Positions 19,064 through 29,333 are shown, numbered from the stretch's first letter. The stretch is DNA of 64,000 nt from Acidianus brierleyi (GCF_003201835.2 NZ_CP029289.2:1054001-1118000); one strand, 5' to 3'. A program made the numbers and translations. Notes: a model not told the origin generated them from the sequence alone.

Positions 19064-19825
19064 ATGATTTCTGATCCTCCTAGAAAATCTATCAATAAGG
19101 AAATTTTTACAGCAAATATTAAGGTATATGCAAAAAACAAGGAAATTTTAGATGTAAGTTTTGGACTAGGAGAAGGAGAAATAGTTGCAATGATGGGACA
19201 GAACGGAGCTGGAAAGACTACTATATTGAAAGGTATTTCTGGTATGTTAGATCCAAGCGAATACAAAGTTTATGGATCTATAAAGTATATGGAAGAAGAA
19301 CTATCAAATAAACCTATATGGTATAGAGGAAAATACATGGTTTATTTGCCTCAAACATTTGATCTAATGCTAGTTACTAGTCAAGTGAAAAAAGAGATTG
19401 AGTATACATTAAAACATAGAAAGGTAAAGAATTATCATGAAATAGCTGAAAGATACATGAAAGAATTTGGACTTTTCGAATATAAGGATCAAGATCCGGT
19501 TATTCTAAGCATGGGACAAAGAAGAAGAGTGGCTATGGCGTCGATTTTAGCGTCAGGAGTTAAGATTATGCTCATGGACGAGCCGACTTCTGGTCAGGAC
19601 TTTTATAATAAAATGATGTTAGGAAAAGAATTAAAAGATCTGGCTAGTAAAGGCTATACTATACTTATCGTAACTCATGATTCTAGATTTGTCTATGAGT
19701 ACGCAGATAGATTGTTAATAATAGATCATGGGAAGAAAGTTCTCGAAGGAAAGCCCGAAGAAGTATTTAAGGAGTCATCTAAGTATGGAATATACCCACC
19801 AACAGATTTTCTATTAAGGTGGTAG
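19064..19825 (+). CDS. ECF ATPase, C-terminal half (frameshifted)
   Basis: The second ABC ATPase domain, with Walker A GQNGAGKTT, a Q-loop at YLPQTFD, signature LSMGQRRR (a G-to-M variant), Walker B IMLMDEPTSG and H-loop THD. The frame is open back to 18902, and the 54 codons before ATG 19064 read as the linker between two fused ATPase domains. If the frameshift is real, this half could only be made by re-initiation at ATG 19064. It is followed one base later by EcfT, with GGTGG just before that start. Confidence 0.8.
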   Translation: MISDPPRKSINKEIFTANIKVYAKNKEILDVSFGLGEGEIVAMMGQNGAGKTTILKGISGMLDPSEYKVYGSIKYMEEELSNKPIWYRGKYMVYLPQTFDLMLVTSQVKKEIEYTLKHRKVKNYHEIAERYMKEFGLFEYKDQDPVILSMGQRRRVAMASILASGVKIMLMDEPTSGQDFYNKMMLGKELKDLASKGYTILIVTHDSRFVYEYADRLLIIDHGKKVLEGKPEEVFKESSKYGIYPPTDFLLRW

Positions 19826-19826
19826 T

Positions 19827-20813
19827 ATGTTTATTTATCAAGAACCATCATTACCTCCTTGGTTATCATCTGGAATAAGCTGGTTCATTTTCTTTTTCGG
19901 TGCCGCTGGCCCAATTTTTATTATATTAGGGGCAATAGGTATTAGAGGATTTTTACAAATTACTAGATTCGAGAAAGGAAATGGAATACTTTACAAAATG
20001 AGTCCATTAACTAAGCTAGTATTAACTATAAGCTCTACAATAGTTGCGTCTTTAACTATATGGTGGTTTGGAGCTATTTTAACTTTAGTGTTTTTAGGCT
20101 TATTTTTTACTTTAAACGACGCTAAAAAGAAAGTCATGTATGTAAGCTATCTGCTATTTTCAACTATATTAGGAATAACAACAGGGTTTGCTTTCTATAC
20201 CCCATTTAACTACCTATCTCAGGCGCTAAATACTAATACTTTTAATGTGATATGGGTATGGCCATCCTACTTTGCGTATATGGGCTATGAACCAGTTGTT
20301 ACTACTCAAGCTTTATTCTATGCTTTTCAAATAGTATTTAGATTTTTAGCCCCAATGCTCGCAGGACTTCTTCTAATTATAACGACTACGCCGTCAGATT
20401 TATTAAGATATTTAGAAAAAATAAAATTTCCACTAGTTTTCATTTTTGCATTAACCGTAGCAATGCGAAGTATACCTAGAATTTTTGATACCTTAGATAC
20501 TATAGTTAAATTAGAAATGATGAGAGGATTGGGATATGGAAAGCCTAGAATATTCAAGCCGCTTTATATTTTGATTGCAGCACTTAGTGCACTAGTACCG
20601 ACATTAATTTTCCTTATGAGAGGAGCTAAATATACTGCAATAGCTGCAGATACTAGAGCTTTCAATTCTAATCCAAAAAGAACATATATGAAACAAGTTA
20701 CATTCAATAAAATAGATTACATAACATGGATTTTTATAGCGTTACTATATGTCATTGCTATAATTCTAATTTTGACTGGATATGGAAGAGGAATACCATA
20801 TGTCGGATATTAA
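19827..20813 (+). CDS. ECF transporter transmembrane protein EcfT
   Basis: A 328-residue membrane protein of the EcfT/CbiQ/YkoC type, longer than the usual 250 residues because of an extra N-terminal helix (about 15-40). Two cytoplasmic coupling-helix motifs are seen: MMRGLGYG near residue 232 and AADTRAFNS near 273, the variant Ala-Arg-Gly motifs that contact the ATPases. Five to six helices are predicted. It is the last gene of the operon. Confidence 0.85.
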   Translation: MFIYQEPSLPPWLSSGISWFIFFFGAAGPIFIILGAIGIRGFLQITRFEKGNGILYKMSPLTKLVLTISSTIVASLTIWWFGAILTLVFLGLFFTLNDAKKKVMYVSYLLFSTILGITTGFAFYTPFNYLSQALNTNTFNVIWVWPSYFAYMGYEPVVTTQALFYAFQIVFRFLAPMLAGLLLIITTTPSDLLRYLEKIKFPLVFIFALTVAMRSIPRIFDTLDTIVKLEMMRGLGYGKPRIFKPLYILIAALSALVPTLIFLMRGAKYTAIAADTRAFNSNPKRTYMKQVTFNKIDYITWIFIALLYVIAIILILTGYGRGIPYVGY

Positions 20814-20941
20814 GTTTTAATGTTATCAACAAAAAGCACGAATATTTTTTATTGCATAAACATTAATTAATAATTTTTTTCATTTTACCCTCAGCTATTT
20901 TATCCTTATAATTTTTTATATTTTATTTCATAATCTTTCGC

Positions 20942-22108
20942 ATGACTAGAAAACTCTTAATGCATGTAGGTCCTGTAACAATAGATTATGATGTTCTAAT
21001 TGAGGGAATGAAGGGAGATGTAGGATTCACATCAAAAGAATTCGTTGATGCTTTTCAATATTCATTGAAGTCTTTAAGGAAGATAATGGGAGCTCAAGAA
21101 AATTCACAACCTTTTATTATACCTGGAGGAGGTACATCTGCAATGGAAAGCGTAACATCGCTTCTTAGAAAAGACGATAAGATTCTAGTTATTTCCAATG
21201 GAGTATTTGGGGATCGATGGGAAAAAATTCTATCAAGATATCCAGTTCATGTGAAAACTATAAGAGCTAAACCTGGAGATTACGTAACTCCTGATGATAT
21301 TGAAAAGGAAGTTTCAAAGGAGCATTATAATATGGTAACAATGACACATGTAGAAACTAGCACTGGAATAAGAGAACCAATATACGAGGTATCTAAAAAA
21401 ATAAGAAACTATGTAGATCTAATAGTTGTTGACGGTGTATCAAGTGTAAGTGCAGAAGAAGTTAAAATGGATAACATAGATGTATTCTTAACTGCAAGTC
21501 AAAAAGCTATAGGAACTCCTCCTGGTGCAGGACTTTTAGTTCTTTCAGAAAACGCAGTTTCCAGATTATCTGATAATTCTATAGCAGGATATTATCTTAA
21601 TCTAAAGAATTGGATTGATGTAATGAAATCTATGGAAGAAGGCAGGGCTGCGTATTTCTCAACTTTGCCTGTTCATTTAATATTAATGATAACGAAGGCA
21701 TTTAAGTTAATTGAAAAAGAAGGAATAGAAAATAGAATTAGAAGACATGAAAAAGTAGCTGCTGCTATAAGAACTGGAATTGAAGGAATGGGATTATCAA
21801 TAGTAGCTAAACATCCAGAAGCCTATAGCAATACAGTAACAGGAGTAATTGTGAATAAGGTTAATCCGAGTGAAGTGCTTAAGGAAATAGTAAATGAGGG
21901 AATAGAATTAGCTCCAGGCGTGCATCCAGATTTAGCAGGAAAATACTTTAGAATAGGACATATGGGATGGGTAAATGAAAATGATGCTATTTCTACTATA
22001 GCAGCATTAGAAAGAGTGCTCTCAAGACTAGGAGAGCCAATAAGATTAGGTGAAGGAGTAAGATCTACACAACTTTACCTATCAAAAGGAAACATTTCCA
22101 ATCTATAG
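20942..22108 (+). CDS. Class V aminotransferase (serine/alanine-glyoxylate type)
   Basis: A 388-residue PLP enzyme of fold type I. The segment TMTHVETSTGIREP binds cofactor and substrate, VVDGVSS carries the pyridine-N Asp, and SQKAIGTPPG near residue 188 has the PLP Lys. This is the pattern of alanine- or serine-glyoxylate/pyruvate aminotransferases. It is single-copy with its own TATA (TTTTATATTTTATTT about 28 bases before ATG). Its last 34 bases overlap the convergent tenA 3' end. Confidence 0.85.
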   Translation: MTRKLLMHVGPVTIDYDVLIEGMKGDVGFTSKEFVDAFQYSLKSLRKIMGAQENSQPFIIPGGGTSAMESVTSLLRKDDKILVISNGVFGDRWEKILSRYPVHVKTIRAKPGDYVTPDDIEKEVSKEHYNMVTMTHVETSTGIREPIYEVSKKIRNYVDLIVVDGVSSVSAEEVKMDNIDVFLTASQKAIGTPPGAGLLVLSENAVSRLSDNSIAGYYLNLKNWIDVMKSMEEGRAAYFSTLPVHLILMITKAFKLIEKEGIENRIRRHEKVAAAIRTGIEGMGLSIVAKHPEAYSNTVTGVIVNKVNPSEVLKEIVNEGIELAPGVHPDLAGKYFRIGHMGWVNENDAISTIAALERVLSRLGEPIRLGEGVRSTQLYLSKGNISNL

Positions 22109-22716
22109 GCTGAGTCCCAAAACATATACTCCATTACGGAAGCAGTTCTGAAGTTTTTTATCATCTGATTTTTCTGCTCTTCAGTAATTTTAAAGGAATT
22201 AACTATAGATAAAACTTGATAAACTCCTTTTTCATATTCTTCTCCTCCATAAGTATCTATCCACTTTTGATACTCTTCCTTTGGAGATCCTTCTTTCTTT
22301 AGTTCCTTTCCTACTTCCATATATATCCAATAGCAAGGAAGTACTGCTGCAACTGACTCATAGTAGGGCTTAGAGTATACTGTAGATAGCAGAAAGGAAG
22401 TATATAAAAGATTAGTAGGAGATTCTTTAAATTCCGTTATATTAAGTCTTTTAATAAAATATTCATGTAATTCTCTTTCTACATTCATCACATGAGTAAC
22501 ATGAGTAGCAAATAGTAGGCTATCTTTATCTGGCGCCTTTGCTGAAAGGATTGAAAGAACTCTACTAAATTGTTTTAAATAAAGATAGTCTTGCGAGACA
22601 TAATATTTGAACTTGACTACATCTAGTTTTCCATTTACTAACTCTCTTAAAAATGGATGAGATAATATGGAAGAATATATATCGCGTATAGAATTCCATA
22701 AATCATCAGATAACAT
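22075..22716 (-). CDS. tenA: TenA, aminopyrimidine aminohydrolase (thiaminase II)
   Basis: A 213-residue all-helical protein of the TenA family. D43 (SQDYLY), C128 (AAVLPCYWIY) and E196 (MEYMFWD) match the catalytic Asp, nucleophile Cys and C-terminal Glu of the Cys-type enzyme that hydrolyses degraded thiamin to hydroxymethylpyrimidine. Together with the ECF transporter encoded 1.3 kb away on the other strand, it supports a thiamin-precursor salvage function. The promoter has TTTAAG about 27 bases before the ATG. Confidence 0.88.
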   Translation of the reverse strand: MLSDDLWNSIRDIYSSILSHPFLRELVNGKLDVVKFKYYVSQDYLYLKQFSRVLSILSAKAPDKDSLLFATHVTHVMNVERELHEYFIKRLNITEFKESPTNLLYTSFLLSTVYSKPYYESVAAVLPCYWIYMEVGKELKKEGSPKEEYQKWIDTYGGEEYEKGVYQVLSIVNSFKITEEQKNQMIKNFRTASVMEYMFWDSAYRLEMFPFDR

Positions 22717-22800
22717 TATTCATCAAAATATAATCGTCTTAAACTATATAATAATCTAACTTTCATATAGTTCGTAATTATTTCTTTGATACCAGAATAA

Positions 22801-23268
22801 TTATGAGACCCTTTTAAGAATTTCTTCTATTAGAATCTTTATACTCTCCTTTGCGATATCATCGGCCCTAAACGGACTCAAAATACCCTCCTTATCTGGA
22901 CCATTATACTGATAATCATGTATCAGAAGTGCTTTCTCTGTTAGTAGATTTATCTCTTTCCCGAGTAGGAGAGAGAGCTCTTCCAGATACGAAGTAGGAA
23001 CTATAGCTATTATCCAATCTGCCTTCTCTATAGATTTGTTTCCTTTAAGTTTCTTTTTTCCATGATATTTTTTTATTATATCGCTTCTTTTATCGACTAA
23101 CATAGAAGCAATAAGTGCTTTCCATGCTTGAAAAGCCTTACCTGCAGCATTCCTTATTAATCCTTCACCTAGAAATTTTTCAGCTATTGTAGCTTCAAAT
23201 TTTGCTTCCTCTAATCTAATTTTTTTATAAGCATTAAGATCAAACCAAGGTTTAGGTAATTCTTGCAT
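22801..23268 (-). CDS. PaREP1-family protein
   Basis: A 155-residue, mostly helical protein with the marks of the archaeal PaREP1/PaREP8 family: KPWFDLNAY start, LEEAKFEATIAEKFL, and AAGKAFQAWKALIAS. The family occurs in many copies in crenarchaea and has a HEPN-like helical fold; function is unknown. A TATA-like TTTTTAAACT is about 28 bases before the start. Confidence 0.75.
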   Translation of the reverse strand: MQELPKPWFDLNAYKKIRLEEAKFEATIAEKFLGEGLIRNAAGKAFQAWKALIASMLVDKRSDIIKKYHGKKKLKGNKSIEKADWIIAIVPTSYLEELSLLLGKEINLLTEKALLIHDYQYNGPDKEGILSPFRADDIAKESIKILIEEILKRVS

Positions 23269-23341
23269 TATATACTTAATTATAATCTGCAGTTTAAAAA
23301 TTGTTCATAGTATTTCAAAATAAAGTGGCATGAAATAGAGT

Positions 23342-24168
23342 CTAAACTCTAAATACATCCATAGAAAAGTCTAAGGATCTAGAAGAATGGGTTATGTACC
23401 CGCTTGAAATTATGTCTACTCCAGTCTTTGCATAATCTTTCACGTTTTCTGGCGTTATTTTTCCAGACGCTTCTAAAATAATTTTACCTTTAAGTTCTCT
23501 GACTATTGGAATTATTTCTTCAGGACTTAAATTATCTATTAGTATGGCATCTGCTCCTGCTTTATATGCCTTAATCGCGTTGGAAAAATTCGAGACTTCT
23601 ATTTCTATTTTCTTAGTGAAACTAGCTATTCTTTTTGCCCTTTTTATAGCTTCTTCTACATCACCTATAATAGCAAGATGATTATCTTTAATGAGGATAG
23701 CATCACTTAAGTTAAATCTATGTGGATCGCCTCCACCAATTTCTATTGCGTATTTTTCGAAAATTCTAAGACCAGGAGTTGTCTTTCTTGTTCCTGCAAT
23801 TCTTATTTCTCGATTAACTTCTCTTGCAATTTTAACCATTTGGTAAGTTGATGTTGAAATTCCAGATAACTTACCTAATAAATTCAATGCCAGTCTTTCG
23901 GCGCTAAGCAAAGTTTCGGCATCACCTTCTAATGCTATTATCCTATCTCCTTTCTTTACTTCCGTGCCATCTTTCATAAACTCCGATACTTTCAAACCTA
24001 AAAATTGTAGAAAAGGTACAATAAAAACCGTGCCTGACAAGATTCCTTCGTCTTTTGAAAAGATTACTCCTCTTGCTTTTTCTCCTGATACTATTCTACT
24101 AGTTATATCTTCCGGATATACATCTTCCTTTAAAAAATCCATTAATTTATCAATTATTATTTGATTAA

Positions 24169-24172
<4 letters not shown>
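23342..24172 (-). CDS. nadC: Quinolinate phosphoribosyltransferase (carboxylating)
   Basis: A 276-residue enzyme of the NAD pathway that converts quinolinate and PRPP to nicotinate mononucleotide. Typical signatures are AGTRKTTPGLR (phosphate/quinolinate site), GGGDPHRFNLSD and ILIKDNH, followed by a TIM-like barrel end with ADAILIDNLSPEE and ILEASGKITPEN. Its ATG overlaps the stop of the guaA amidotransferase gene by four bases, showing co-transcription. Confidence 0.95.
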
Positions 24173-24735
<563 letters not shown>

Positions 24736-24757
24736 ATCTTTACTTAATAATGATAGA

Positions 24758-25425
24758 TTAAAGGCTTTGATGATAAATATTCATTATAATTTCCTTAAAC
24801 TTACTATAATCTTTAGCCTTTTCTATTTTTAATATTGATCTTTCCATTAATTTTTGAATAAATATAGATCCCCTAAATATTGGAAGATTATCAGAAACAT
24901 ATTCTGCAGTTTCTTCAGGATTTTCAATAAATAGATCTATTCCTTCTTGATAAATTGAAATAAAATCCTCTTCTCCTCTAGAAATGTGAGCACCACATAT
25001 TCCAGGAATATAAATATTGAATTTTTCAAATAATTCATCAAGAGGTATACCTTTTTCATCAATAGAATTCGTTACTAACGCGGAATCAGCGTCACCCTTT
25101 TTATAAATAGCAAAAACTTGCATAGGATCTTCTGTATAAATAATTTGAGAATTCTTATTCAGAAGTTTTAGAATAGCTCTTAACATTAAATCATTAGCAC
25201 TACCTTTTTTCCATATTACAATTTTATCTCCTATAAATGGAGTAACAATTAACATTTTTCTTATTAATGAGTAATTCACTTCTAAATCCTTTAGAATAAG
25301 TTCCACGCTAGCATTGACGTATGCGTCTGCACTATCAGCGTTAAAAGTAGTTCAAAATCATGCCTCTTCATTTGAGAAGCTATTAGAGGATATGAAACTG
25401 GACCTATAGGAGAAGAAATTTTCAT
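24758..25425 (-). pseudogene. DUF3834-type solute-binding-like protein, frameshifted
   Basis: The minus-strand frame from ATG 25425 reads MKISSPIGPVSYPLIASQ and continues to KRHDFELLLT, then runs into a stop, while the next frame supplies ADSADAYVNASVELILKD and the remaining 182 residues to 24758. The shift lies at the run of four T (25343-25346 on the plus strand as AAAA); one extra T restores one gene of about 222 codons. The restored protein looks like the Sulfolobales DUF3834 family, related to periplasmic binding folds but lacking a signal peptide. It precedes guaAA by 22 bases. Confidence 0.7.
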
Positions 25426-25457
25426 AGTTATTTTATTGTCATATTTTCTAAAAAAGT

Positions 25458-25475
25458 TAATTATTTAAATAATTA
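25458..25475. repeat. 18-bp AT-only palindrome
   Basis: TAATTATTTAAATAATTA is perfectly palindromic and lies in the divergent region between the DUF3834 gene and the gene at 25534. It covers the probable promoter of the former. In such AT-rich DNA the palindrome may be fortuitous. Confidence 0.3.
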
Positions 25476-25533
25476 GTCTTATATAAACAAAGCTAATGAA
25501 TAATTTTTTGATAAAACACTGGAAAACACCATT

Positions 25534-26103
25534 ATGAAAGTGAGTATAGAAGGAAGTAACGATTCAATATTTATAGATAATATGGAATTTAAGATAAAAA
25601 GAGAATTTTTCCCTAACTTAAAAATTATTGTTAATGATTTCGAGATAATTAGAGATAAAGGAACATATAAAATACTAAAGTCTGGACTTCTACGTGGAGA
25701 ATACAGTAAAAATAAACTAGTATATGATGGAAACGAATACGTAATAGAGAATTTAAATATGCATGAATTTATTAAAAACAAATATCTCAATAAAAGAATA
25801 TTAATGAATAATATCGTTATAGGATCAATAATATTGAATAAAGAAAAATTAAAAATAGATGGAGATTTCCCAAATGAAGATCCGGCTATTATTCTTGCAA
25901 GTATATTTACTCCGTATACGACTCTACAGAAAACAAGAATAATGAGAAGAAGATACAATAGAAGAATAGGAATCATGTTAGGAGTATTGGAAGCTTTTAT
26001 AATAACTATAATACCGTTTAATATTATCTACATAGGAATAGCTGTTTTGATATTTGCTGTCATAGATTATCTAATTTTCAGAATTTATATTCGAAATAGA
26101 TAG
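25534..26103 (+). CDS. Unknown protein with C-terminal membrane anchor
   Basis: A 189-residue protein: the first 145 residues are a beta-rich, charged cytoplasmic domain, followed by RRRYNRR and two closely spaced membrane helices to the end. No family recognised. Its TAG stop directly abuts the stop of the convergent HypE-like gene with no base between (TAGCTA). Confidence 0.55.
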   Translation: MKVSIEGSNDSIFIDNMEFKIKREFFPNLKIIVNDFEIIRDKGTYKILKSGLLRGEYSKNKLVYDGNEYVIENLNMHEFIKNKYLNKRILMNNIVIGSIILNKEKLKIDGDFPNEDPAIILASIFTPYTTLQKTRIMRRRYNRRIGIMLGVLEAFIITIIPFNIIYIGIAVLIFAVIDYLIFRIYIRNR

Positions 26104-27111
26104 CTATACCTTACTTGTTAAGTCAAAGAAAGCTTTCCAGAACGGATCTTCTTTTGGTCTTTCTATCTTCTTCTCTCCTATAACTTCTGCTTCACCTTCT
26201 TCCACTATTCCAATAATTTCAGCTTCTATACCTTCTCTTTTTAGAGCACCTACTACCTCTTCTTTGTCAGTAACTATAACCATAGTTCCTTCGCTTATAG
26301 AGATGAAAGGATCTATATTCACTATGGAAGATACTTCTTTTACTGACCGATACATAGGAATTCTTTCCGGGAATATCCTGATTCTCTTATTACTTGCTTC
26401 TGCAACCTCAACTAACGCATTCCATAGACCTCCTTCAGTAGCGTCATGCATAGCATGAACGCCTATTTTAGATGCTATGAGACCATCCTTCCAGCAAGAC
26501 ATTTTCCAATACATTTCCATAGCTTCATTAAATACTTCTGGAGAAAGCCTTTTCTTAAAATACTCTGGATATGTATTAACTAGAAGCGCAGTTGCTTCTA
26601 CTGCAGGACCTTTAGTTACTATAACCTTATCTCCTGGTTTAATTTTTGATGGATTTGCAAGTTTTTCTTTTTCTCCTATTCCAAACATTGCGAAACCCCC
26701 AAGCATCGGATAGTTAGTTCCCTCATATCTACCAGTATGTCCTCCAACAACCATTACTCCAATATCTTTTAGATAATCAGAAATTCCTTTCCACATTTCT
26801 TCAAACTCCTCGTCTGTCATAGAAGTAGGTAAATTAAGGTCAACCAGCGAATATTGAGGAGGAATACCAGAAGTCATTACATCACTTGCCAGAATATGAA
26901 CTGCAAACCATGCTGCTTTTCTAAAACCGTACTGAGGAACAATAAATACAGGATCAGTTTTGGTAACTAAAACTCTCCCATCTCCTAAATCTATTACTCC
27001 AACATCTACACCATTTCTAGGTGGAACTATAACTTCTTCTCTCATTTTTCCTAAGTTTGGATAAATTATTTTATCAAAAACGTCTCTTCCTATCTTTCCT
27101 AAACTAGTCAT
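26104..27111 (-). CDS. AIR-synthase-related (HypE/PurM-like) protein
   Basis: A 335-residue ATP-binding protein of the PurM/HypE/SelD superfamily. The N-terminal half has TKTDPVFIVPQ and VVGGHTGRYEG, the C-terminal half has HDATEGGLWNAL and ISEGTMVIV. It lacks the HypE C-terminal carbamoyl-accepting Cys, ending in FFDLTSKV. Sulfolobales carry such proteins without any hydrogenase nearby, so the substrate is unknown. Single gene, divergent from 27173. Confidence 0.75.
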   Translation of the reverse strand: MTSLGKIGRDVFDKIIYPNLGKMREEVIVPPRNGVDVGVIDLGDGRVLVTKTDPVFIVPQYGFRKAAWFAVHILASDVMTSGIPPQYSLVDLNLPTSMTDEEFEEMWKGISDYLKDIGVMVVGGHTGRYEGTNYPMLGGFAMFGIGEKEKLANPSKIKPGDKVIVTKGPAVEATALLVNTYPEYFKKRLSPEVFNEAMEMYWKMSCWKDGLIASKIGVHAMHDATEGGLWNALVEVAEASNKRIRIFPERIPMYRSVKEVSSIVNIDPFISISEGTMVIVTDKEEVVGALKREGIEAEIIGIVEEGEAEVIGEKKIERPKEDPFWKAFFDLTSKV

Positions 27112-27172
27112 GAGTAATTCCTTTGAACAAAAAGAAATAAGTATATTATAAGTTCTTACGGAATATCAAACT

Positions 27173-27520
27173 ATGAAAAGAGTACTTAGAATTCCACGAT
27201 TTACGAAAGATGGTAAAACAAAAACTTTAGAATTACTTATGGATTCCCCTACAACAAATGATAAAGGATTTCCTCAAGAGGCTAAGTTTCTTATCGTTAT
27301 AGATGACGGTAATAATAGAGTTGGATTTCAATTAAGTCAGTCTGAAGCTGCATTACTTTACCATAGATTAGATTATATTTTAAACGAAGCATCAAAGGAA
27401 TACATAGACCTTGAGGATAAATCCAGAAGAAGTTACGAGAAAAAAATGAATAAAGGAAAAGAAAAGGAGGATGAGGAATTTATAGACGAGCTGAACGATG
27501 AAGATCAAGAGTCGCAATAA
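27173..27520 (+). CDS. Small protein with acidic tail, unknown
   Basis: A 115-residue protein: a compact alpha/beta part (about 1-80) with FLIVIDDGNNRVGFQLSQSE and a highly charged tail of alternating basic and acidic blocks (KKMNKGKEKEDEEF). No family recognised; acidic-tailed small proteins of this shape are common among archaeal nucleic-acid-associated factors, which is only a hint. The last 41 bases overlap the convergent PNGase-like gene, the longest 3' overlap in the window. Confidence 0.6.
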   Translation: MKRVLRIPRFTKDGKTKTLELLMDSPTTNDKGFPQEAKFLIVIDDGNNRVGFQLSQSEAALLYHRLDYILNEASKEYIDLEDKSRRSYEKKMNKGKEKEDEEFIDELNDEDQESQ

Positions 27521-29327
27521 ATACACTGTTGAGCATTACTAAAGAATTTGTAGGATTTATATTAGTAAATGTTTCATGAATATAAATATAATAGCCGTTT
27601 AAATTAACAGTACTGTTCTGAATACCTTCAGCAGAAAATTCCTCATTAAATCCTTTACCATTAACTAAGTATGTAAGACTAAGATCTTTTACCGTATTTG
27701 CAGTATTTGATGTTAGAGCTACTAGAACTGCACCACCGTAAGAGTTAATTATCTCTATTATACCTCCAAAACCACCGTTAGAATACAGTTTCTCATTGGT
27801 TATAGTTGTTTTATTATAATTATCAAAAGTATATGAATAATAATAATGAAGTCCTAAATCAATATATCCTTCTTGTTCATAACTTAAATTGAATGGTATT
27901 ACCTTGGGATTAGTTATAGGTACTGCGGCAGCATCAATATACATTGATATTGGATAATCACCTTGAATAATTAATGTGGAATTATAGAATCCAGTTTCTT
28001 TTGCTATTTCACTGAATGTTTCAGTTAAATTAGCTAATTCATAAATACTATTAAAAGTTTGATAAGCATAGAATCTTCCATACTGAATTACTGATGTATT
28101 TTCTATCCCATGTTCAAACATTAATTCTGATTTATAGGCAAGATAGTAATGTCCTCCTTCTTGGTAATATTCAGAATTTTGATATCCTCCAAAGAATAAT
28201 GGAGATGAATCCATGTAATTTTGAAATTCCGTTATTATTTTAGCTCCTACTAAAGGATTAGATTGATTTACCCACAACATCATTACACCGGCTATATCCC
28301 AATCATAAGCTAATGAACCAGTTAACTGATATGCTTGAAGCAAATTGCTAACACTTACAGTTACATTTGCAGTAGTCCCGTATGCTATCATTGGAGTTAA
28401 GTCTATTATGTACGGATTATGGAAAGAGAGAGTATCTATTGACGTTAATGGTTTCCAGTAGAATAAATCTATTCCTCCAGTATAAATTGTCTCATAAGGA
28501 TTGACTATACTAGCTAAATGAGAATCGTAATAGACCATTATACTCCTTGTAGCAGGCTCGTTAGTATACCAAAATTCATCGTTTCCTCCTCCTTCCTCAT
28601 ATATTAAAGCATCCATCTTATAAGTTCCATTAGGAATTTTTATTGAAGATGTTATACTATCAAATTTTGGATTAAGAATAACATATGAATAATTAAACGG
28701 AACTGTAACGTTAACAAACAATGGAATAAACTCGTTTGGCAAACCTTTTGGAGGAGTTCCAGGATACAAATAAAGTGTTATATTAAGTTCATATAATCCC
28801 GTAATGCCTACTTTTGCGTCATAGTAATTTTGTATTACTGGCTCAAATGTAACATTGCCCTTAAGTAAGTTTTCGAACATTGTCACATCGGCTTCTGCTG
28901 TAGAATTATTTATTTCTTGAGTAGATCCCCAAAATATTGGCACACCATTGACAAATATATACGCTTGCCTGTCATATTGCGTACCATTAAATTCTTTTAT
29001 CGATACATTAAGGAGTTCCATTGAATAGTTTCCTGGAGGGACATAAGTTTTTATATAGAAAGGCCTCAACCCAGTGTCATTAAAAAGCAAATTAGTAGCT
29101 ACATGAATAACTAATGGAGTAACATTAGGAGGAATTATGTGATATGCCTCAAAAGAGTAGTATGAAGGATCTTCAGTAAAAGGAATTTTTGATGAGACTG
29201 TAATGTTTGATATTAGTGGATGGACAAACGAAGATGGAGATACTTCAGTACCTTGTGTATATCCAAAAAATATAGAAAATTGAACTATAGTTAATATTAA
29301 TAAAATTAAAATTGCAAATCTTTTCAT
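27480..29327 (-). CDS. Secreted peptide:N-glycosidase A-like amidase
   Basis: A 615-residue protein with an N-terminal signal peptide (FAILILLILTIVQFSIFFGYT) and many sequons. It resembles the PNGase A family (Asn-linked glycan amidases): IFVNGVPIFWGST, then GGGNDEFWYTNEPATRS near residue 250 and YTGGIDLFYWKPL with IDLTPM, all marks of the twin jelly-roll catalytic region. It should act outside the cell, cutting glycans from Asn of glycoproteins. It follows the sedolisin gene by six bases, so the two are one operon. No C-terminal anchor is visible, so it is probably released. Confidence 0.75.
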   Translation of the reverse strand: MKRFAILILLILTIVQFSIFFGYTQGTEVSPSSFVHPLISNITVSSKIPFTEDPSYYSFEAYHIIPPNVTPLVIHVATNLLFNDTGLRPFYIKTYVPPGNYSMELLNVSIKEFNGTQYDRQAYIFVNGVPIFWGSTQEINNSTAEADVTMFENLLKGNVTFEPVIQNYYDAKVGITGLYELNITLYLYPGTPPKGLPNEFIPLFVNVTVPFNYSYVILNPKFDSITSSIKIPNGTYKMDALIYEEGGGNDEFWYTNEPATRSIMVYYDSHLASIVNPYETIYTGGIDLFYWKPLTSIDTLSFHNPYIIDLTPMIAYGTTANVTVSVSNLLQAYQLTGSLAYDWDIAGVMMLWVNQSNPLVGAKIITEFQNYMDSSPLFFGGYQNSEYYQEGGHYYLAYKSELMFEHGIENTSVIQYGRFYAYQTFNSIYELANLTETFSEIAKETGFYNSTLIIQGDYPISMYIDAAAVPITNPKVIPFNLSYEQEGYIDLGLHYYYSYTFDNYNKTTITNEKLYSNGGFGGIIEIINSYGGAVLVALTSNTANTVKDLSLTYLVNGKGFNEEFSAEGIQNSTVNLNGYYIYIHETFTNINPTNSLVMLNSVFIATLDLHRSARL

Positions 29328-29333
29328 TACTTT

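Noticed and set aside
25479..25976. Minus-strand frame of 165 codons opposite 25534-26103
   Set aside because: It mirrors the AT-rich plus-strand gene, shows no family likeness and has no promoter; the plus-strand protein has a sensible domain-plus-membrane layout.
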